Origin: JABJMC01 sp964473745 | GTDB lineage: Bacteria > Patescibacteriota > Gracilibacteria > UBA1369 > UBA12473 | Direction of reading: 5' to 3' | Assembly (NCBI GenBank): GCA_964473745.1 | Contig: CAYYQE010000006.1 | Span: 4,223 to 68,222 of the forward strand | DNA length: 64,000 nt | Shown here: positions 1-8,159 of the stretch, piece after piece | How the letters are laid out: each line of letters starts with the position of its first letter | Numbering within the stretch: position 1 is the first letter of the stretch | The notes under the pieces: generated by a model | Told to the model about the DNA's origin: nothing | Seen by the model: only the letters and a program-made list of their open reading frames with translations | Database searches by the model: none | Translations under genes and position numbers: made by a program

Positions 1-67
1 AGGTCGATTGATTTCACGAATTTCCGGCGAACATGTAGACTAAAGCTGTATTTTTAAGCAGCCTCGC

Positions 68-625
68 ATGAACGAGATTGAAGTAAAAATTATTGGGATA
101 GACGTGGATAAGCTGATTGTTCGGCTTAAAGAACTTAAAGCAGAACCTATTTTTTCGGGAATTGTGCGGTGTTTACATTTTGATTTTCCAGATGGGCGTT
201 TGCGAAAAGCAGGACGATTGATGAGATTGCGTCGTTGGGAGGCCGAAGAAGGGTTTAAAGATAAATTTGAAATTTGCACTAAGGGTCCCAAGGAAATTGT
301 GGATGGTTGCAAATCGCGTGAGGAGCTGGAAACATATGTCGAAGATGCCGATAAATTTGAGGCGTTGATGGATCGACTGGGATTTGAAGTGACATTAAAT
401 AATGACAAGCACCGACAGTCTTATGTCTTGGGTGGAGCACACATTGATATTGATGCTTATCCGGGGGTTCCGGTTTATATGGAAATCGAGGCTCTGAGTT
501 CGCACGTGATTGACGACACAATTGAGGCGCTTGAATTACAGGAATACGAGCGTAGCACTGAGACGGCGAATGAAATGTTTAAAAGACTTTATCCAGAGGT
601 GGATTTTGATAATTTAAAGATTTAA
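68..625 (+). CDS. CYTH-domain protein (class IV adenylate cyclase / triphosphatase-like)
   Basis: A 185-residue cytosolic protein of the CYTH superfamily, whose members act on triphosphate substrates inside a beta-barrel tunnel (class IV adenylate cyclase CyaB, thiamine-triphosphatase and relatives). The signature ExExK is at the extreme N terminus (E3, E5, K7). Charged strand residues such as LRLRRW, DKFEICTKGP and the acidic HIDIDAYPGVPVYMEIE stretch near residues 140-155 fit the metal and phosphate tunnel. The length matches CyaB-type single-domain proteins. The start codon is the first ATG that keeps the ExExK motif. No cyclic-nucleotide partner lies nearby, so cyclase versus triphosphatase activity cannot be decided here. 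Family assignment is strong, substrate unknown. Confidence 0.85.
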   Translation: MNEIEVKIIGIDVDKLIVRLKELKAEPIFSGIVRCLHFDFPDGRLRKAGRLMRLRRWEAEEGFKDKFEICTKGPKEIVDGCKSREELETYVEDADKFEALMDRLGFEVTLNNDKHRQSYVLGGAHIDIDAYPGVPVYMEIEALSSHVIDDTIEALELQEYERSTETANEMFKRLYPEVDFDNLKI

Positions 626-632
626 CAAGGGG

Positions 633-662
633 TTGACTTGAATTGGTTTTGTTTGGTAGGTT
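633..662 (+). promoter_or_regulatory. Sigma70-type promoter for the 689 gene
   Basis: TTGACT at 633-638, 18-base spacer, TAGGTT at 657-662. It sits just after the CYTH gene stop and about 26 bases before the ATG at 689. The -35 is near consensus, the -10 is weaker. Confidence 0.55.
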
Positions 663-688
663 TTTAGCCAAACTTTAAATTATTAAAA

Positions 689-1384
689 ATGGGTTTAGAT
701 CGAAGAATTGTTGGTATTAATAATGGGTTAGAGCCTTCGCCTGGGGGTTCTTTGTTGTTGTCCTCTGGTGTTGATGATCAGATTCTTTTAGAATGTATGG
801 TGCAAGATAGAAGTGATTTGACTTTAACAGAGGCTTTGAATGATGTAATTGCGCAGCAGTTTTTGGAGGCGGGATTTATTACTGATGGCCCACGTTTGGT
901 TTTGGCTTTATCAGGGATAATTAGACGATATATGAGGAAGGCTGGGATAAAGAAGGAGGTGGATTTTCAGGATAGGTATTTGTATGAATTGGCGGCAACT
1001 CTTAATGAGACCAGTTTGCCAGTAGAGCGAGTTGATAAAGGGATTGAATTGGGGGATCGAGCTGTTCATTTAGCTTCTGGTTGGATTGGATCTCGCGATA
1101 TGGTGCGTCGTTGGAGTTCGAGTGATTTACGTGGATATGGAGAAAAAATGGCGTTCCGAGGTTACGGGACAGCTGTTGATACCGCCAGTAAGCTAGAAGT
1201 TGAAGGTCGAAGAGTGGCCTCTTCGCGAGTATCATCAATAGAGTTTTTAATGCGTAGCACAGATTTTAGAGAGCGAATGGGAAAAATTATTGCAGTTTTA
1301 AGTTCTTTGAAGCCTAAGAAAGATGATTTGGAGTCTTTATTGGAGCGTATGAGGAATTCTGATATGGTTTTAGGTGAAAATTAA
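689..1384 (+). CDS. Hypothetical protein (231 aa)
   Basis: I do not recognise this protein. It is 231 residues, soluble, with no signal peptide or membrane segment. A flexible glycine/serine-rich N terminus (residues 1-30) precedes a mostly helical, charged body. The C-terminal third (about 190-231) is basic and heptad-like (MGKIIAVLSSLKPKKDDLESLLERM), compatible with a short coiled coil. It has its own promoter and lies 14 bases before the redoxin gene, so the two may be co-transcribed. Codon use matches the neighbours. Confidence 0.7.
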   Translation: MGLDRRIVGINNGLEPSPGGSLLLSSGVDDQILLECMVQDRSDLTLTEALNDVIAQQFLEAGFITDGPRLVLALSGIIRRYMRKAGIKKEVDFQDRYLYELAATLNETSLPVERVDKGIELGDRAVHLASGWIGSRDMVRRWSSSDLRGYGEKMAFRGYGTAVDTASKLEVEGRRVASSRVSSIEFLMRSTDFRERMGKIIAVLSSLKPKKDDLESLLERMRNSDMVLGEN

Positions 1385-1398
1385 GTAACCTTTTAAAC

Positions 1399-1950
1399 AT
1401 GGCAGAATATACATTAGCGGCGAATCCGTTTCCTCTTGGGGCAAGTGCGCCTGATTTTGAAATGCTTGGTGCTGATGGTGAGACATATACATTAGCTAGT
1501 TTTGCGGATAAGGATGTTTTGGTAGTGGCTTTTGTTTGTAATCATTGTCCGTACGTGATCGCATATTGGGATCGGCTGGAAGCATTGCGAGCGGAATTTG
1601 AAGAGGTGCAGTTTGTCGGGGTTAATTCAAATGATGACGTGAATTATCCAGATGATTCTTATGAAAAAATGGTGGAGTTAATGGAGCGCGAAGAGATTGG
1701 ATTTCCTTATTTGCGTGATGAAACGCAGAATATTGCAAAGGCTTATCACGCCGAAAGAACACCCCAGGTTTTTGTGTTTAATAAGGAGCGAAAGTTGGTT
1801 TATACGGGTGGAATTGATGATAGTTGTCGCGATCCAGAACAGGTTGGGGAACAGATGTTGAGAGATGCTTTATTGGCTTTGCGAGAGGGTCACGAAATCC
1901 AGAAGCCCGAGGCTCCTTCGATTGGTTGTTCTATTAAATGGAAGTATTAA
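1399..1950 (+). CDS. Thioredoxin-fold redoxin (AhpC/TSA-type, CxxC)
   Basis: A 183-residue thioredoxin-fold thiol enzyme. It has the redoxin opening (GASAPDFEMLGADGETYTLASF) followed by the active-site motif CNHCPYV around residues 50-56, which gives a CxxC pair. The downstream cis-proline region is RTPQVFVF. It continues with the conserved core through TGGIDDSC. This variant is common in small peroxiredoxin-like/TlpA-like proteins and probably reduces disulfides or peroxides in the cytoplasm, since no signal peptide is present. Whether it is a peroxidase or a disulfide reductase cannot be told from sequence alone. It follows the orphan at 689 and precedes the membrane-anchored orphan at 1962. 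Confidence 0.85.
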   Translation: MAEYTLAANPFPLGASAPDFEMLGADGETYTLASFADKDVLVVAFVCNHCPYVIAYWDRLEALRAEFEEVQFVGVNSNDDVNYPDDSYEKMVELMEREEIGFPYLRDETQNIAKAYHAERTPQVFVFNKERKLVYTGGIDDSCRDPEQVGEQMLRDALLALREGHEIQKPEAPSIGCSIKWKY

Positions 1951-1961
1951 CCTTTTTAAAA

Positions 1962-2651
1962 ATGAAAAAAATAATTTTAGGAGTAGTGATAGTGGTGATG
2001 ATGGCTTTTGGATATCAGGCTTGGATGCATCACGTGGTGCGGAGCGAATTATCGCTTCAGAATTTGGATGGTTTAGAGGCGCCGTTACTTAAACAAACAG
2101 TTAGTGATTCAGAATTTGAGATTGTTAGTTCGATTCAAGGATGGAATGAGATTTCATTTCAATTTCCCTTTGCTGTAGAAGAGATTATTTCGAAGGAAGA
2201 AAAAGGAGACACAATTAAAACTATTCAATATGATTTTGTAGATCAATCTAGTTTTAGGATTTGGGACTGGGAGGACAATGGTTTGGAAGTATTATTTATA
2301 ATGGGGAATTGGATTGATTTTGATGTGGAAGCTTTTGATGGAGAATATGAGGTTTTGGAATTTATTTTTCAGCAAACACCATCAGATGTTCCGTTTTGGG
2401 CAGGGAAAGATAGGCTGGCGGAAGAATATGCGGTTTTAATGATGAAGAAGATGGCGATGCTTTCTGGGGGAGATGAATATATTGGGGATTTGCAGGGATT
2501 GGATATTTTGGGTTTTCAGTATTGTACTCCGGATTTGTGTGATACGACGCGGGTGCAGCTTTTTAATAAAAATAGTTATTTAATTTTTAGTTTCGAAAAA
2601 TTTACTCAAAAAGAGATCGATTATGTCCTTCGTTCTATAGAATTTAGTTAG
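1962..2651 (+). CDS. Hypothetical membrane-anchored protein
   Basis: About 229 residues, function unknown. I chose the ATG at 1962 (MKKIILGVVIVVMM), because it puts two lysines directly before a hydrophobic segment (about residues 4-20) that acts as a signal anchor; an earlier in-frame ATG at 1938 overlaps the redoxin stop. The remaining roughly 200 residues are predicted to be outside the membrane and acidic, with two cysteines close together (YCTPDLCDT, near residue 195) that could form a disulfide. The stop overlaps by 4 bases with the stop of the convergent FKBP gene. Confidence 0.7.
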   Translation: MKKIILGVVIVVMMAFGYQAWMHHVVRSELSLQNLDGLEAPLLKQTVSDSEFEIVSSIQGWNEISFQFPFAVEEIISKEEKGDTIKTIQYDFVDQSSFRIWDWEDNGLEVLFIMGNWIDFDVEAFDGEYEVLEFIFQQTPSDVPFWAGKDRLAEEYAVLMMKKMAMLSGGDEYIGDLQGLDILGFQYCTPDLCDTTRVQLFNKNSYLIFSFEKFTQKEIDYVLRSIEFS

Positions 2652-3064
2652 CGAATCTCGAGCAGTTCCACCTCAAAAATAAGAGTTGAATTAGCCGGGA
2701 TAGATCCAACTGATCTTGAACCATAAGCCATTTCTGCGGGGATGGTTAGTTGACGTTTGCCGCCAGCTTTCATTCCCGGAACTCCTTCATCCCAACCTTG
2801 AATAACGCTTCCAATGCCAAGTCTAAATTCAAAAGGAGTGCCTCTGGTAACTGAACTATCAAAAACAGTGCCATCGATTAAAGTGCCAGTGTAGTGAACC
2901 GAGACAGTGTCGCCAGCTTTGGCGGCAGCGCCGTCACCAACAACGAGATCTTCGATAATAAGTCCATCGGCTGTGGTGGTGGTTTCCTTTTTGCAGCCTG
3001 TAGCGAATATTGCTATGCTACCAATCACTAAGATTATAGCGAGGAAAAGTAAAGTGTGTTTCAT
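2648..3064 (-). CDS. FKBP-type peptidyl-prolyl isomerase lipoprotein
   Basis: A 138-residue exported cis-trans prolyl isomerase. The N terminus is a lipoprotein signal peptide (hydrophobic residues 4-21, lipobox FATGC with the lipidated cysteine near residue 24). A short KKETTTT linker follows, then a full FKBP domain with VSVHYTGTLIDGTVFDSS, the active-site VIQGWDEG, and the C-terminal AYGSRSVGSIPANSTLIFEVELL strands. These are the classic FK506-binding pocket elements and all are intact. It would assist folding of secreted proteins at the outer face of the membrane. The gene converges on the 1962 gene with a 4-base stop-stop overlap and is divergent from thiI. Confidence 0.93.
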   Translation of the reverse strand: MKHTLLFLAIILVIGSIAIFATGCKKETTTTADGLIIEDLVVGDGAAAKAGDTVSVHYTGTLIDGTVFDSSVTRGTPFEFRLGIGSVIQGWDEGVPGMKAGGKRQLTIPAEMAYGSRSVGSIPANSTLIFEVELLEIR

Positions 3065-3106
3065 TTGAAAGGGGTTAAAGTTCGAGGACTATCTTAACTT
3101 TAAATT

Positions 3107-4267
3107 ATGGCGACCGCAATTGTTCATTATCACGAAATTGCCCTAAAAGGAGGAAATCGGTCTTTTTTTGAAGCGAAATTAAAGGAGAATTTGGGGCGTG
3201 TGCTGGAGGAGGTGGCAAAAGTTGAGAAAAAATATGATCATTTTCGAGTTCATTTTGAGGAGAGGGATGAGGAGAAAGTGCGCGAGAAGTTAGGGATGGT
3301 GTGTGGCGTGGAGAATTTTTCGTTTGTTTCGAGTTGTGAGACGAATTTTGAGGAAGTTGTGGCGCGTGGATTAGAGATGGTGAAAGCTGAGGTTGGTGAG
3401 CGTGAGAATGTGACTTTTCGAGTGACTGTGCATCGTAGTGATAAGGATTTTGAGATGAATTCTATGGAAATTGCAAAGAAAATTTCGGCGGGAATTTTGC
3501 CAAAAGTGGATTCGCTTCGGGTTGATTTGAAGAACGCCACGGTGGTGTTGTATGTGGACTGGGGGAAGAGTGAGGTGAAATTATCAGTGAAGAAAGAGGC
3601 AGGGTTGGGAGGCCTCCCGGTGGGAGCGAGCGGGAAGGTTGTGTCACTCATTTCTTCGGGGTTTGATTCGCCGGTGGCTAGTTTTATGATGATGAGGAGG
3701 GGGGCGACCGTCTGCTATGTGCATTTTCACAGTTATCCAGCAACGGGCATGGAATCTATGGAGAATGTAAAGAAGATTGTGGAGCGTTTGAATGAATTTC
3801 AAGGGAAAAGCAAGTTATACATGATTCCGCTGATTGATTTTCAGAAAAAGGTTGTGAAGGGGGCGCCAGCCGCCCTGAGGGTTTTGCTTTACAGAAGGAT
3901 GATGATTCGGCTGGCGCAACGAGTACAACGCCGGGAAAAAGCAAAAGCTTTAATTACTGGCGAAAGTTTGGCGCAAGTAGCTTCGCAAACCCTAGAAAAC
4001 ATGAATACGGTAAATGCTTTGGCGGATCGGCCAGTTTTGCGGCCGTTAATTGGCATGAATAAAAATGAGATAATTAAGATGGCTGAACAGATTGGAACCG
4101 CGGAAATCTCAAAACAACCTTATGATGATTGTTGTTCGCTTTATATTCCAAAAGCGCCGGCACTCGCCGCGCACGTTTCCGAGCTTGAAGAGGCTGAAAA
4201 AGACCTCGAGATTGAACAGTTTGAGGAAGAATTGTGGAAGGCACGAGAAGTCGTAAAGTTTGGCTAG
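3107..4267 (+). CDS. thiI: tRNA 4-thiouridine synthase ThiI
   Basis: A 386-residue ThiI, which adenylates U8 of tRNA and inserts sulfur from a persulfide donor to give 4-thiouridine. The N-terminal ferredoxin-like and THUMP domains span about residues 1-165. The PP-loop ATP-binding motif is SSGFDSPVAS near residue 183. The ITGESLAQVASQT and RPLIGMNKNEI motifs and the conserved DDCCSLYIP segment follow. It lacks the C-terminal rhodanese domain of E. coli ThiI, as is usual outside gammaproteobacteria, so sulfur must come from another protein. The stop overlaps by 4 bases the stop of the convergent formyltransferase gene. Confidence 0.95.
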   Translation: MATAIVHYHEIALKGGNRSFFEAKLKENLGRVLEEVAKVEKKYDHFRVHFEERDEEKVREKLGMVCGVENFSFVSSCETNFEEVVARGLEMVKAEVGERENVTFRVTVHRSDKDFEMNSMEIAKKISAGILPKVDSLRVDLKNATVVLYVDWGKSEVKLSVKKEAGLGGLPVGASGKVVSLISSGFDSPVASFMMMRRGATVCYVHFHSYPATGMESMENVKKIVERLNEFQGKSKLYMIPLIDFQKKVVKGAPAALRVLLYRRMMIRLAQRVQRREKAKALITGESLAQVASQTLENMNTVNALADRPVLRPLIGMNKNEIIKMAEQIGTAEISKQPYDDCCSLYIPKAPALAAHVSELEEAEKDLEIEQFEEELWKAREVVKFG

Positions 4268-5094
4268 ATTTTTTTACCAAATTTTTTCCAGATTCGGCAG
4301 GTGTTGAAGAGTTTTTTTCCTCGTGCGAAAAAAGCAGCAAATTGTTGTTTGTTGGGCAGGGAATAATAGCGTGGTTTGCCTTTGATTTTGAGTGGCTTGA
4401 GCTTAACGCCTTGCTTCATTTTTTGAAGGGTTTTGACTAGGAGTTTACTGCCGTGGTGAGCTGATTTTAAGGAGAGGGAAACCTTGGAGTCTTGTTTTTT
4501 GATAGGGAAACGCATTTGGGCGATGATGTCGCCGGCGTCTACCTCTTCGGCGATGTGATGAATGGTAACTCCGGCGTATTTTTCGCGGTTATGGAGTTTC
4601 CAAAAATTAGGCCAAATCCCACGGTATTTAGGTAGCAAACCAGGATGCATATTTAAGGCCGCGATTTTAGGAATTTTAATAACTTCTTTTTTGAGAATTT
4701 GGTCAAAAGAAAGTGAAACAATGACGTCTGGTTTCCAGGATTTTAAGGTTTGAATAGATTTTTTAGAATTAATATTATCAGTGTCGTAAAGTTTTAAATT
4801 ATAAATTTTGGCGAGTTTGGAACTAGTGCGCCAGCTGCGTTTGCGGTGCCAGTAAAAAAGCCCGGCTAGAGCTACTCCAATAAATTCAAAATAAACCATT
4901 AGTCCGATCACGATGGCATAAAAAAGTCCGGATCGGCGGACGCCATAGCGGGCATATTTCCAATATTTTTTGGAAAAAACGGAAATATCAGATCTGATAA
5001 GACCGACAATTTTGAGATCAGGGCGACGTATTAGTTTGTTGAGAGCTAATTCGGCCCCAGCATGCATTTTTGGCAGAAGAATCACGATTTTCAT
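4264..5094 (-). CDS. Formyltransferase-family protein with an inserted hydrophobic hairpin
   Basis: About 276 residues from the ATG at 5094 (MKIVILLPKMHAGAE). The formyltransferase catalytic core is clear: DVIVSLSFDQILKKEVI, then LNMHPGLLPKYRGIWP with the catalytic Asn-His region and loop, then GVTIHHIAEEVDAGDII with the catalytic Asp. These are the 10-formyl-THF binding and transfer motifs of methionyl-tRNA and sugar formyltransferases. It is too short for Met-tRNA formyltransferase, as the C-terminal tRNA-binding domain is missing. Unusually, about residues 52-82 form a hydrophobic double segment (FYAIVIGLMVYFEFIGVALA), suggesting membrane association. The acceptor is unknown; a sugar nucleotide or glycan is one option. 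The start is 29 bases from the divergent thpR. Confidence 0.8.
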   Translation of the reverse strand: MKIVILLPKMHAGAELALNKLIRRPDLKIVGLIRSDISVFSKKYWKYARYGVRRSGLFYAIVIGLMVYFEFIGVALAGLFYWHRKRSWRTSSKLAKIYNLKLYDTDNINSKKSIQTLKSWKPDVIVSLSFDQILKKEVIKIPKIAALNMHPGLLPKYRGIWPNFWKLHNREKYAGVTIHHIAEEVDAGDIIAQMRFPIKKQDSKVSLSLKSAHHGSKLLVKTLQKMKQGVKLKPLKIKGKPRYYSLPNKQQFAAFFARGKKLFNTCRIWKKFGKKI

Positions 5095-5123
5095 ACCGTG
5101 AGTATATCTGCTATAACAAGAGT

Positions 5124-5705
5124 ATGGAAGAAAAAGAAAGATATTTTTTTGCAATTAATATTCCAGCGGAAATGGAGCCACCTTTACGACTGGTCCAGGA
5201 CCATCTTCCGCAAAAAGGAATTCGTTATAGTTTGACTAATTATTTTCACGTGACACTTAAATATTTAGGAGAGCTTGATGATTTGAAAGCAATGGAAGTT
5301 CGTTTAAAAGGAAAAGAATTAGCGCAAAAAATGTTATTTTCTATCGAGGACTTAGAAGTTAAATTTACAAAAGTGGGAGTGTTTTTTCGGAATGGATTGC
5401 CAAATGTGGTGTGGGCCGGGGCATATATTTCACAAAAATTGTTAGATTTTCAAAGGAATTTAGATGAAGGCCTTCTTCAAGGAGGATTTCGAATGGAAAA
5501 GAAACGCTTTCAGCCGCACATTACGCTTGCTCGGGTTCGTGATGTTAAGACTTCAACAACACAAATAACGGAGAAACTGCGTACTTTGGGGGTGCAGCGA
5601 AAATCATTTAAAATCACCAGTTTTTATCTGATGAAAAGCCATTTAGTGCCTCACCAGTCGCCAACCTATGAAGTGATTGAAGAGTACAAGTTTCACATCA
5701 GGTAA
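5124..5705 (+). CDS. thpR: RNA 2',3'-cyclic phosphodiesterase
   Basis: About 193 residues from the ATG at 5124, which places MEEKERYFFAINIP at the N terminus as in the family. Both 2H phosphoesterase motifs are present: H42-V-T44 in HVTLKYLG and H132-I-T134 in HITLARV. They form the two-histidine catalytic centre that opens 2',3'-cyclic phosphates on RNA ends. The length is typical of ThpR/LigT. The first in-frame ATG at 5070 would overlap the divergent formyltransferase start, so the later start is preferred. A TATAAC at 5112-5117, close to the ATG, suggests a very short leader. Confidence 0.92.
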   Translation: MEEKERYFFAINIPAEMEPPLRLVQDHLPQKGIRYSLTNYFHVTLKYLGELDDLKAMEVRLKGKELAQKMLFSIEDLEVKFTKVGVFFRNGLPNVVWAGAYISQKLLDFQRNLDEGLLQGGFRMEKKRFQPHITLARVRDVKTSTTQITEKLRTLGVQRKSFKITSFYLMKSHLVPHQSPTYEVIEEYKFHIR

Positions 5706-5712
5706 GATTAGC

Positions 5713-5741
5713 TTGACAATTTCTTTGACAGATTTTAAAAT
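5713..5741 (+). promoter_or_regulatory. Sigma70-type promoter for the 5776 orphan
   Basis: TTGACA at 5713-5718, 17-base spacer, TAAAAT at 5736-5741, about 34 bases before the ATG at 5776. It is a near-consensus match. Confidence 0.75.
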
Positions 5742-5775
5742 AACGTCTTAATTTAGAACAGTTGTGTTTTTTATT

Positions 5776-6489
5776 ATGAATTCTGCTAATACTACAAAAT
5801 TAGGTTTGGCAAAAGAAGCTCAGAGAATTTTGAAGGGAGCTCCTTCAACTGCTGAGGAAATGCAAGAAGCTGTTCGGAAAACAAATATCCCACAAGAGGT
5901 GTTTAGTAAGTTGGCTGGAATCCGTAATTTGGCTTATGAAGCCGGGTTTATTGGAGATCGTGATTTTAGCTTCGAAGACCCAGATGGAACCCAAATAGAA
6001 AACATAAAACCACCTATTATTTCTGATGCGCTAGAGGTTTTGGATGAGGCCTTAGATGCTCCGGAATTAGTCGAAGCTTATCGTAAATTCAAAGCCCTTT
6101 ATCGAGATTGTATTCGTTTAGATATTCATCGGATAAAAACGCAACTAGCGTGTTTGGTTAGAAATCTTCCTCAAACTAAGGAAGAGGCTGAAAAAGATAA
6201 AAGTAGTAATCCTGGAAAAGAGAGAAAGTTGAACCCTGCTGAGCAGTTTGAATTTTTTAGAGGTGTTTTTTGTCAAATAAGGAGTTGGTGTTGGCGATAT
6301 TTAGTCGTTCTTCAGGAAAGGGATCCAGATGGCGATAAAGAAGAAGTAGAAAGTTTTAGTTGGCTGAAAATTGCGCGTGGTCAAGAACCACGAGTTAACG
6401 CGATTTTGGGTGAACTTGAAAATGGAGAAGATTTAATTGAGAAACTAGATGGTTTTCAAAGGGTGTATATTGAGTGTGGTGGGCATTAA
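5776..6489 (+). CDS. Hypothetical protein (about 237 aa)
   Basis: Not recognised. The start is taken at the ATG at 5776 (MNSANTTKLGL); a closer upstream in-frame ATG adds four hydrophobic residues. The protein is soluble, acidic and largely helical by composition, with no signal peptide. A lysine/glutamate-rich stretch near residues 135-155 (EEAEKDKSSNPGKERK) looks like a flexible linker between two helical halves. A strong promoter lies directly upstream. The gene ends 14 bases before the folK start, so folK may be read from the same transcript. Confidence 0.7.
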   Translation: MNSANTTKLGLAKEAQRILKGAPSTAEEMQEAVRKTNIPQEVFSKLAGIRNLAYEAGFIGDRDFSFEDPDGTQIENIKPPIISDALEVLDEALDAPELVEAYRKFKALYRDCIRLDIHRIKTQLACLVRNLPQTKEEAEKDKSSNPGKERKLNPAEQFEFFRGVFCQIRSWCWRYLVVLQERDPDGDKEEVESFSWLKIARGQEPRVNAILGELENGEDLIEKLDGFQRVYIECGGH

Positions 6490-6503
6490 AGACCTTAAGT
6501 TTT

Positions 6504-6962
6504 ATGACAACTGCTTATTTAGGTTTAGGTTCTAATTTGGGGAACCGATTGGGGAATCTTAAAAAAGCGAGAGAGCAACTCTCTAAGCTAGAAGTTAATT
6601 TGTTAAAAAAATCTGCTATTTATGAGTCAGAGCCGGTTTTTGATCGCTCCAAAGATGCGACTGAGCCCTGGTTTTTGAATCAAGTTTTAAGAGTGGAAAC
6701 AGATTTGGGCGCGCATGAGTTGTTAAAAGTTTGCAAAAAAATTGAAGCTGATTTAGGTCGTGACCCAGATGAATTTTCTCGTCCAATTGATATTGATATT
6801 TTGTTTTATGGGGACGAAAAAATAAATGAGTCGGGTCTTGAAATCCCGCATCCCCGTCTTTATGAACGAAGATTTGTTTTGGAACCTTTGGTGGAAATTG
6901 CGCCACAATTTGCCCCCCTCTTGAAGGAGTGCCCTGATTCCGCTAGAGTGCGATTACTATGA
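6504..6962 (+). CDS. folK: 2-amino-4-hydroxy-6-hydroxymethyldihydropteridine diphosphokinase
   Basis: About 152 residues from the ATG at 6504. FolK transfers pyrophosphate from ATP to hydroxymethyl-dihydropterin in folate synthesis. All family landmarks are present: GLGSNLGNR at the N terminus, YESEPV, FLNQVLRVET, the metal-binding RPIDIDILFYGD, and IPHPRLYERRFVLEPL. The length fits the family. The stop overlaps the next start (ATGA at 6959-6962), which implies translational coupling to the transketolase-like gene. No other folate gene is visible in the window. Confidence 0.96.
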   Translation: MTTAYLGLGSNLGNRLGNLKKAREQLSKLEVNLLKKSAIYESEPVFDRSKDATEPWFLNQVLRVETDLGAHELLKVCKKIEADLGRDPDEFSRPIDIDILFYGDEKINESGLEIPHPRLYERRFVLEPLVEIAPQFAPLLKECPDSARVRLL

Positions 6963-7720
6963 GCACCACCTTTTGTTTAGACATTTTAAAAATGATTCAT
7001 AGCGCTAAAGCGGGAGACATTAGCTTGTCTTTGGCTTATGCGGATTTGGTGGAAGCTATTTATTTGGGGGAGGCTAAAATCGATCCCCAAAAACCACAGT
7101 GGGAAGAGCGTGATTATGTGTTGTTGTCTAACCCTTTAGCTTGGCCGGCTTTTTATGTGGCTTTAAAGCAGGCGGGATTCCCAGTAGAAGCGTTTTTGCA
7201 GGAGGGAATGTCGCTTAAAGTGCCAGGCGTGGAGGCTGCTTTTAAGTCTCCGGGGCAAGGGCTAACCGTGGCTTATGGGATGGCGCGATCTTTACAAATT
7301 AGTAAGCGTAAAAATCGGGTTTTTGTGTTTTTGGATGATGAAGATTTAAAAAATGGGCAGATTTGGGAGGCCGCTATGGGAATCGCTCATGATCGTCTAG
7401 ATCGAGTAATGGTGGTTTGTAGCCACACCGGCACTGCTAAATTAGGTTCAATCCAAGATAAATTTGAAGCCTTTGGGTGGAAAGTTTTTAAATTATTAGA
7501 TGGTCATGGTACAGACGAATTTTTGGACACTTTAATGAAGGCCAAGCAGGTTGAACGTCAGCCAATTTTGTTTTTGGCTCCCACAATTTTAGGAAAAGGA
7601 ATTCCTTTTATGGAAGGCAAGCAGCAGTACCGTGGGTCGCTGTTTTCAGAAGCGGAAATGCAAGAAGCTTTAAAAGTTTTTAAATATGAAAAAAGTTTGG
7701 ATTCCAAGTATAATTCTTAG
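6959..7720 (+). CDS. Transketolase N-terminal-like subunit, degenerate
   Basis: 253 residues matching the thiamine-diphosphate-binding N-terminal domain of transketolase, encoded as a separate subunit. Alignment anchors are SPGQGLTVAYGMA (residues 97-109), then LDDEDLKNGQIWEAAMGIAH (125-144), then FEAFGWKVFKLLDGHG. The diphosphate-binding GDGE is changed: Gly126 and Gly128 equivalents are Asp and Glu, though the Mg ligand Asp127 remains. The normal DxN metal-ligand segment is replaced by CSHTG (154-158). The family link is firm; canonical cofactor binding is doubtful. It is coupled to folK upstream and overlaps the DUF192 gene by 35 bases. Its partner half is at 8160. Confidence 0.8.
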   Translation: MSTTFCLDILKMIHSAKAGDISLSLAYADLVEAIYLGEAKIDPQKPQWEERDYVLLSNPLAWPAFYVALKQAGFPVEAFLQEGMSLKVPGVEAAFKSPGQGLTVAYGMARSLQISKRKNRVFVFLDDEDLKNGQIWEAAMGIAHDRLDRVMVVCSHTGTAKLGSIQDKFEAFGWKVFKLLDGHGTDEFLDTLMKAKQVERQPILFLAPTILGKGIPFMEGKQQYRGSLFSEAEMQEALKVFKYEKSLDSKYNS

Positions 7721-8147
7721 TGTTTTTTTAGGTGGTTGTTTTGTAAACCCAAGTAATTTGCAAGTTTCGGTTATAACTGGTGCGGAAGAACACGATTTTA
7801 AAGTTCAAATAGCGGATAGTCTTGAAGAACGCACTAAAGGTTTGCAGCAGGTGGCTGAGCTTTCGGATGAGGAGGGGATGTGGTTTGTTTTTGATCATCC
7901 CCAAAATTTGAGTTTTTGGATGAAAGATACTTTGATTGCGCTGGATATTATTTTTGTGAGTGCGGAGATGAAAGTGATTAACGTGGCGCATAATGTGCCG
8001 CCGTGTTCCGAGGCGGATCCGGAACAGGTTTTTTGTAAAACTTATGTCGCGACCGAGCCGGCGCAGTATGTTTTGGAAATTAGAGGTGGTTTAGCGGAGG
8101 AATTGGGAATTTCGAGTGGTGATGTGGTGAAGTTTGAAGATTCTTAA
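7686..8147 (+). CDS. DUF192-family lipoprotein
   Basis: 153 residues with a lipoprotein signal (MKKVWIPSIILSVFLGGC, lipobox LGGC, lipidated Cys18) followed by a complete DUF192 domain: VQIADSLEERTKGLQQV, the WFVFDHPQNLSFWMKDT core, LDIIFVSAEMKVINV, and the closing YVLEIRGGLAEELGI. DUF192 proteins are small beta-barrels of unclear biochemical role that are exported in many bacteria. It is inserted between the two halves of the split transketolase and starts inside the 3' end of the first half in another frame. Confidence 0.88.
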   Translation: MKKVWIPSIILSVFLGGCFVNPSNLQVSVITGAEEHDFKVQIADSLEERTKGLQQVAELSDEEGMWFVFDHPQNLSFWMKDTLIALDIIFVSAEMKVINVAHNVPPCSEADPEQVFCKTYVATEPAQYVLEIRGGLAEELGISSGDVVKFEDS

Positions 8148-8159
8148 CAGGATTTTGAA

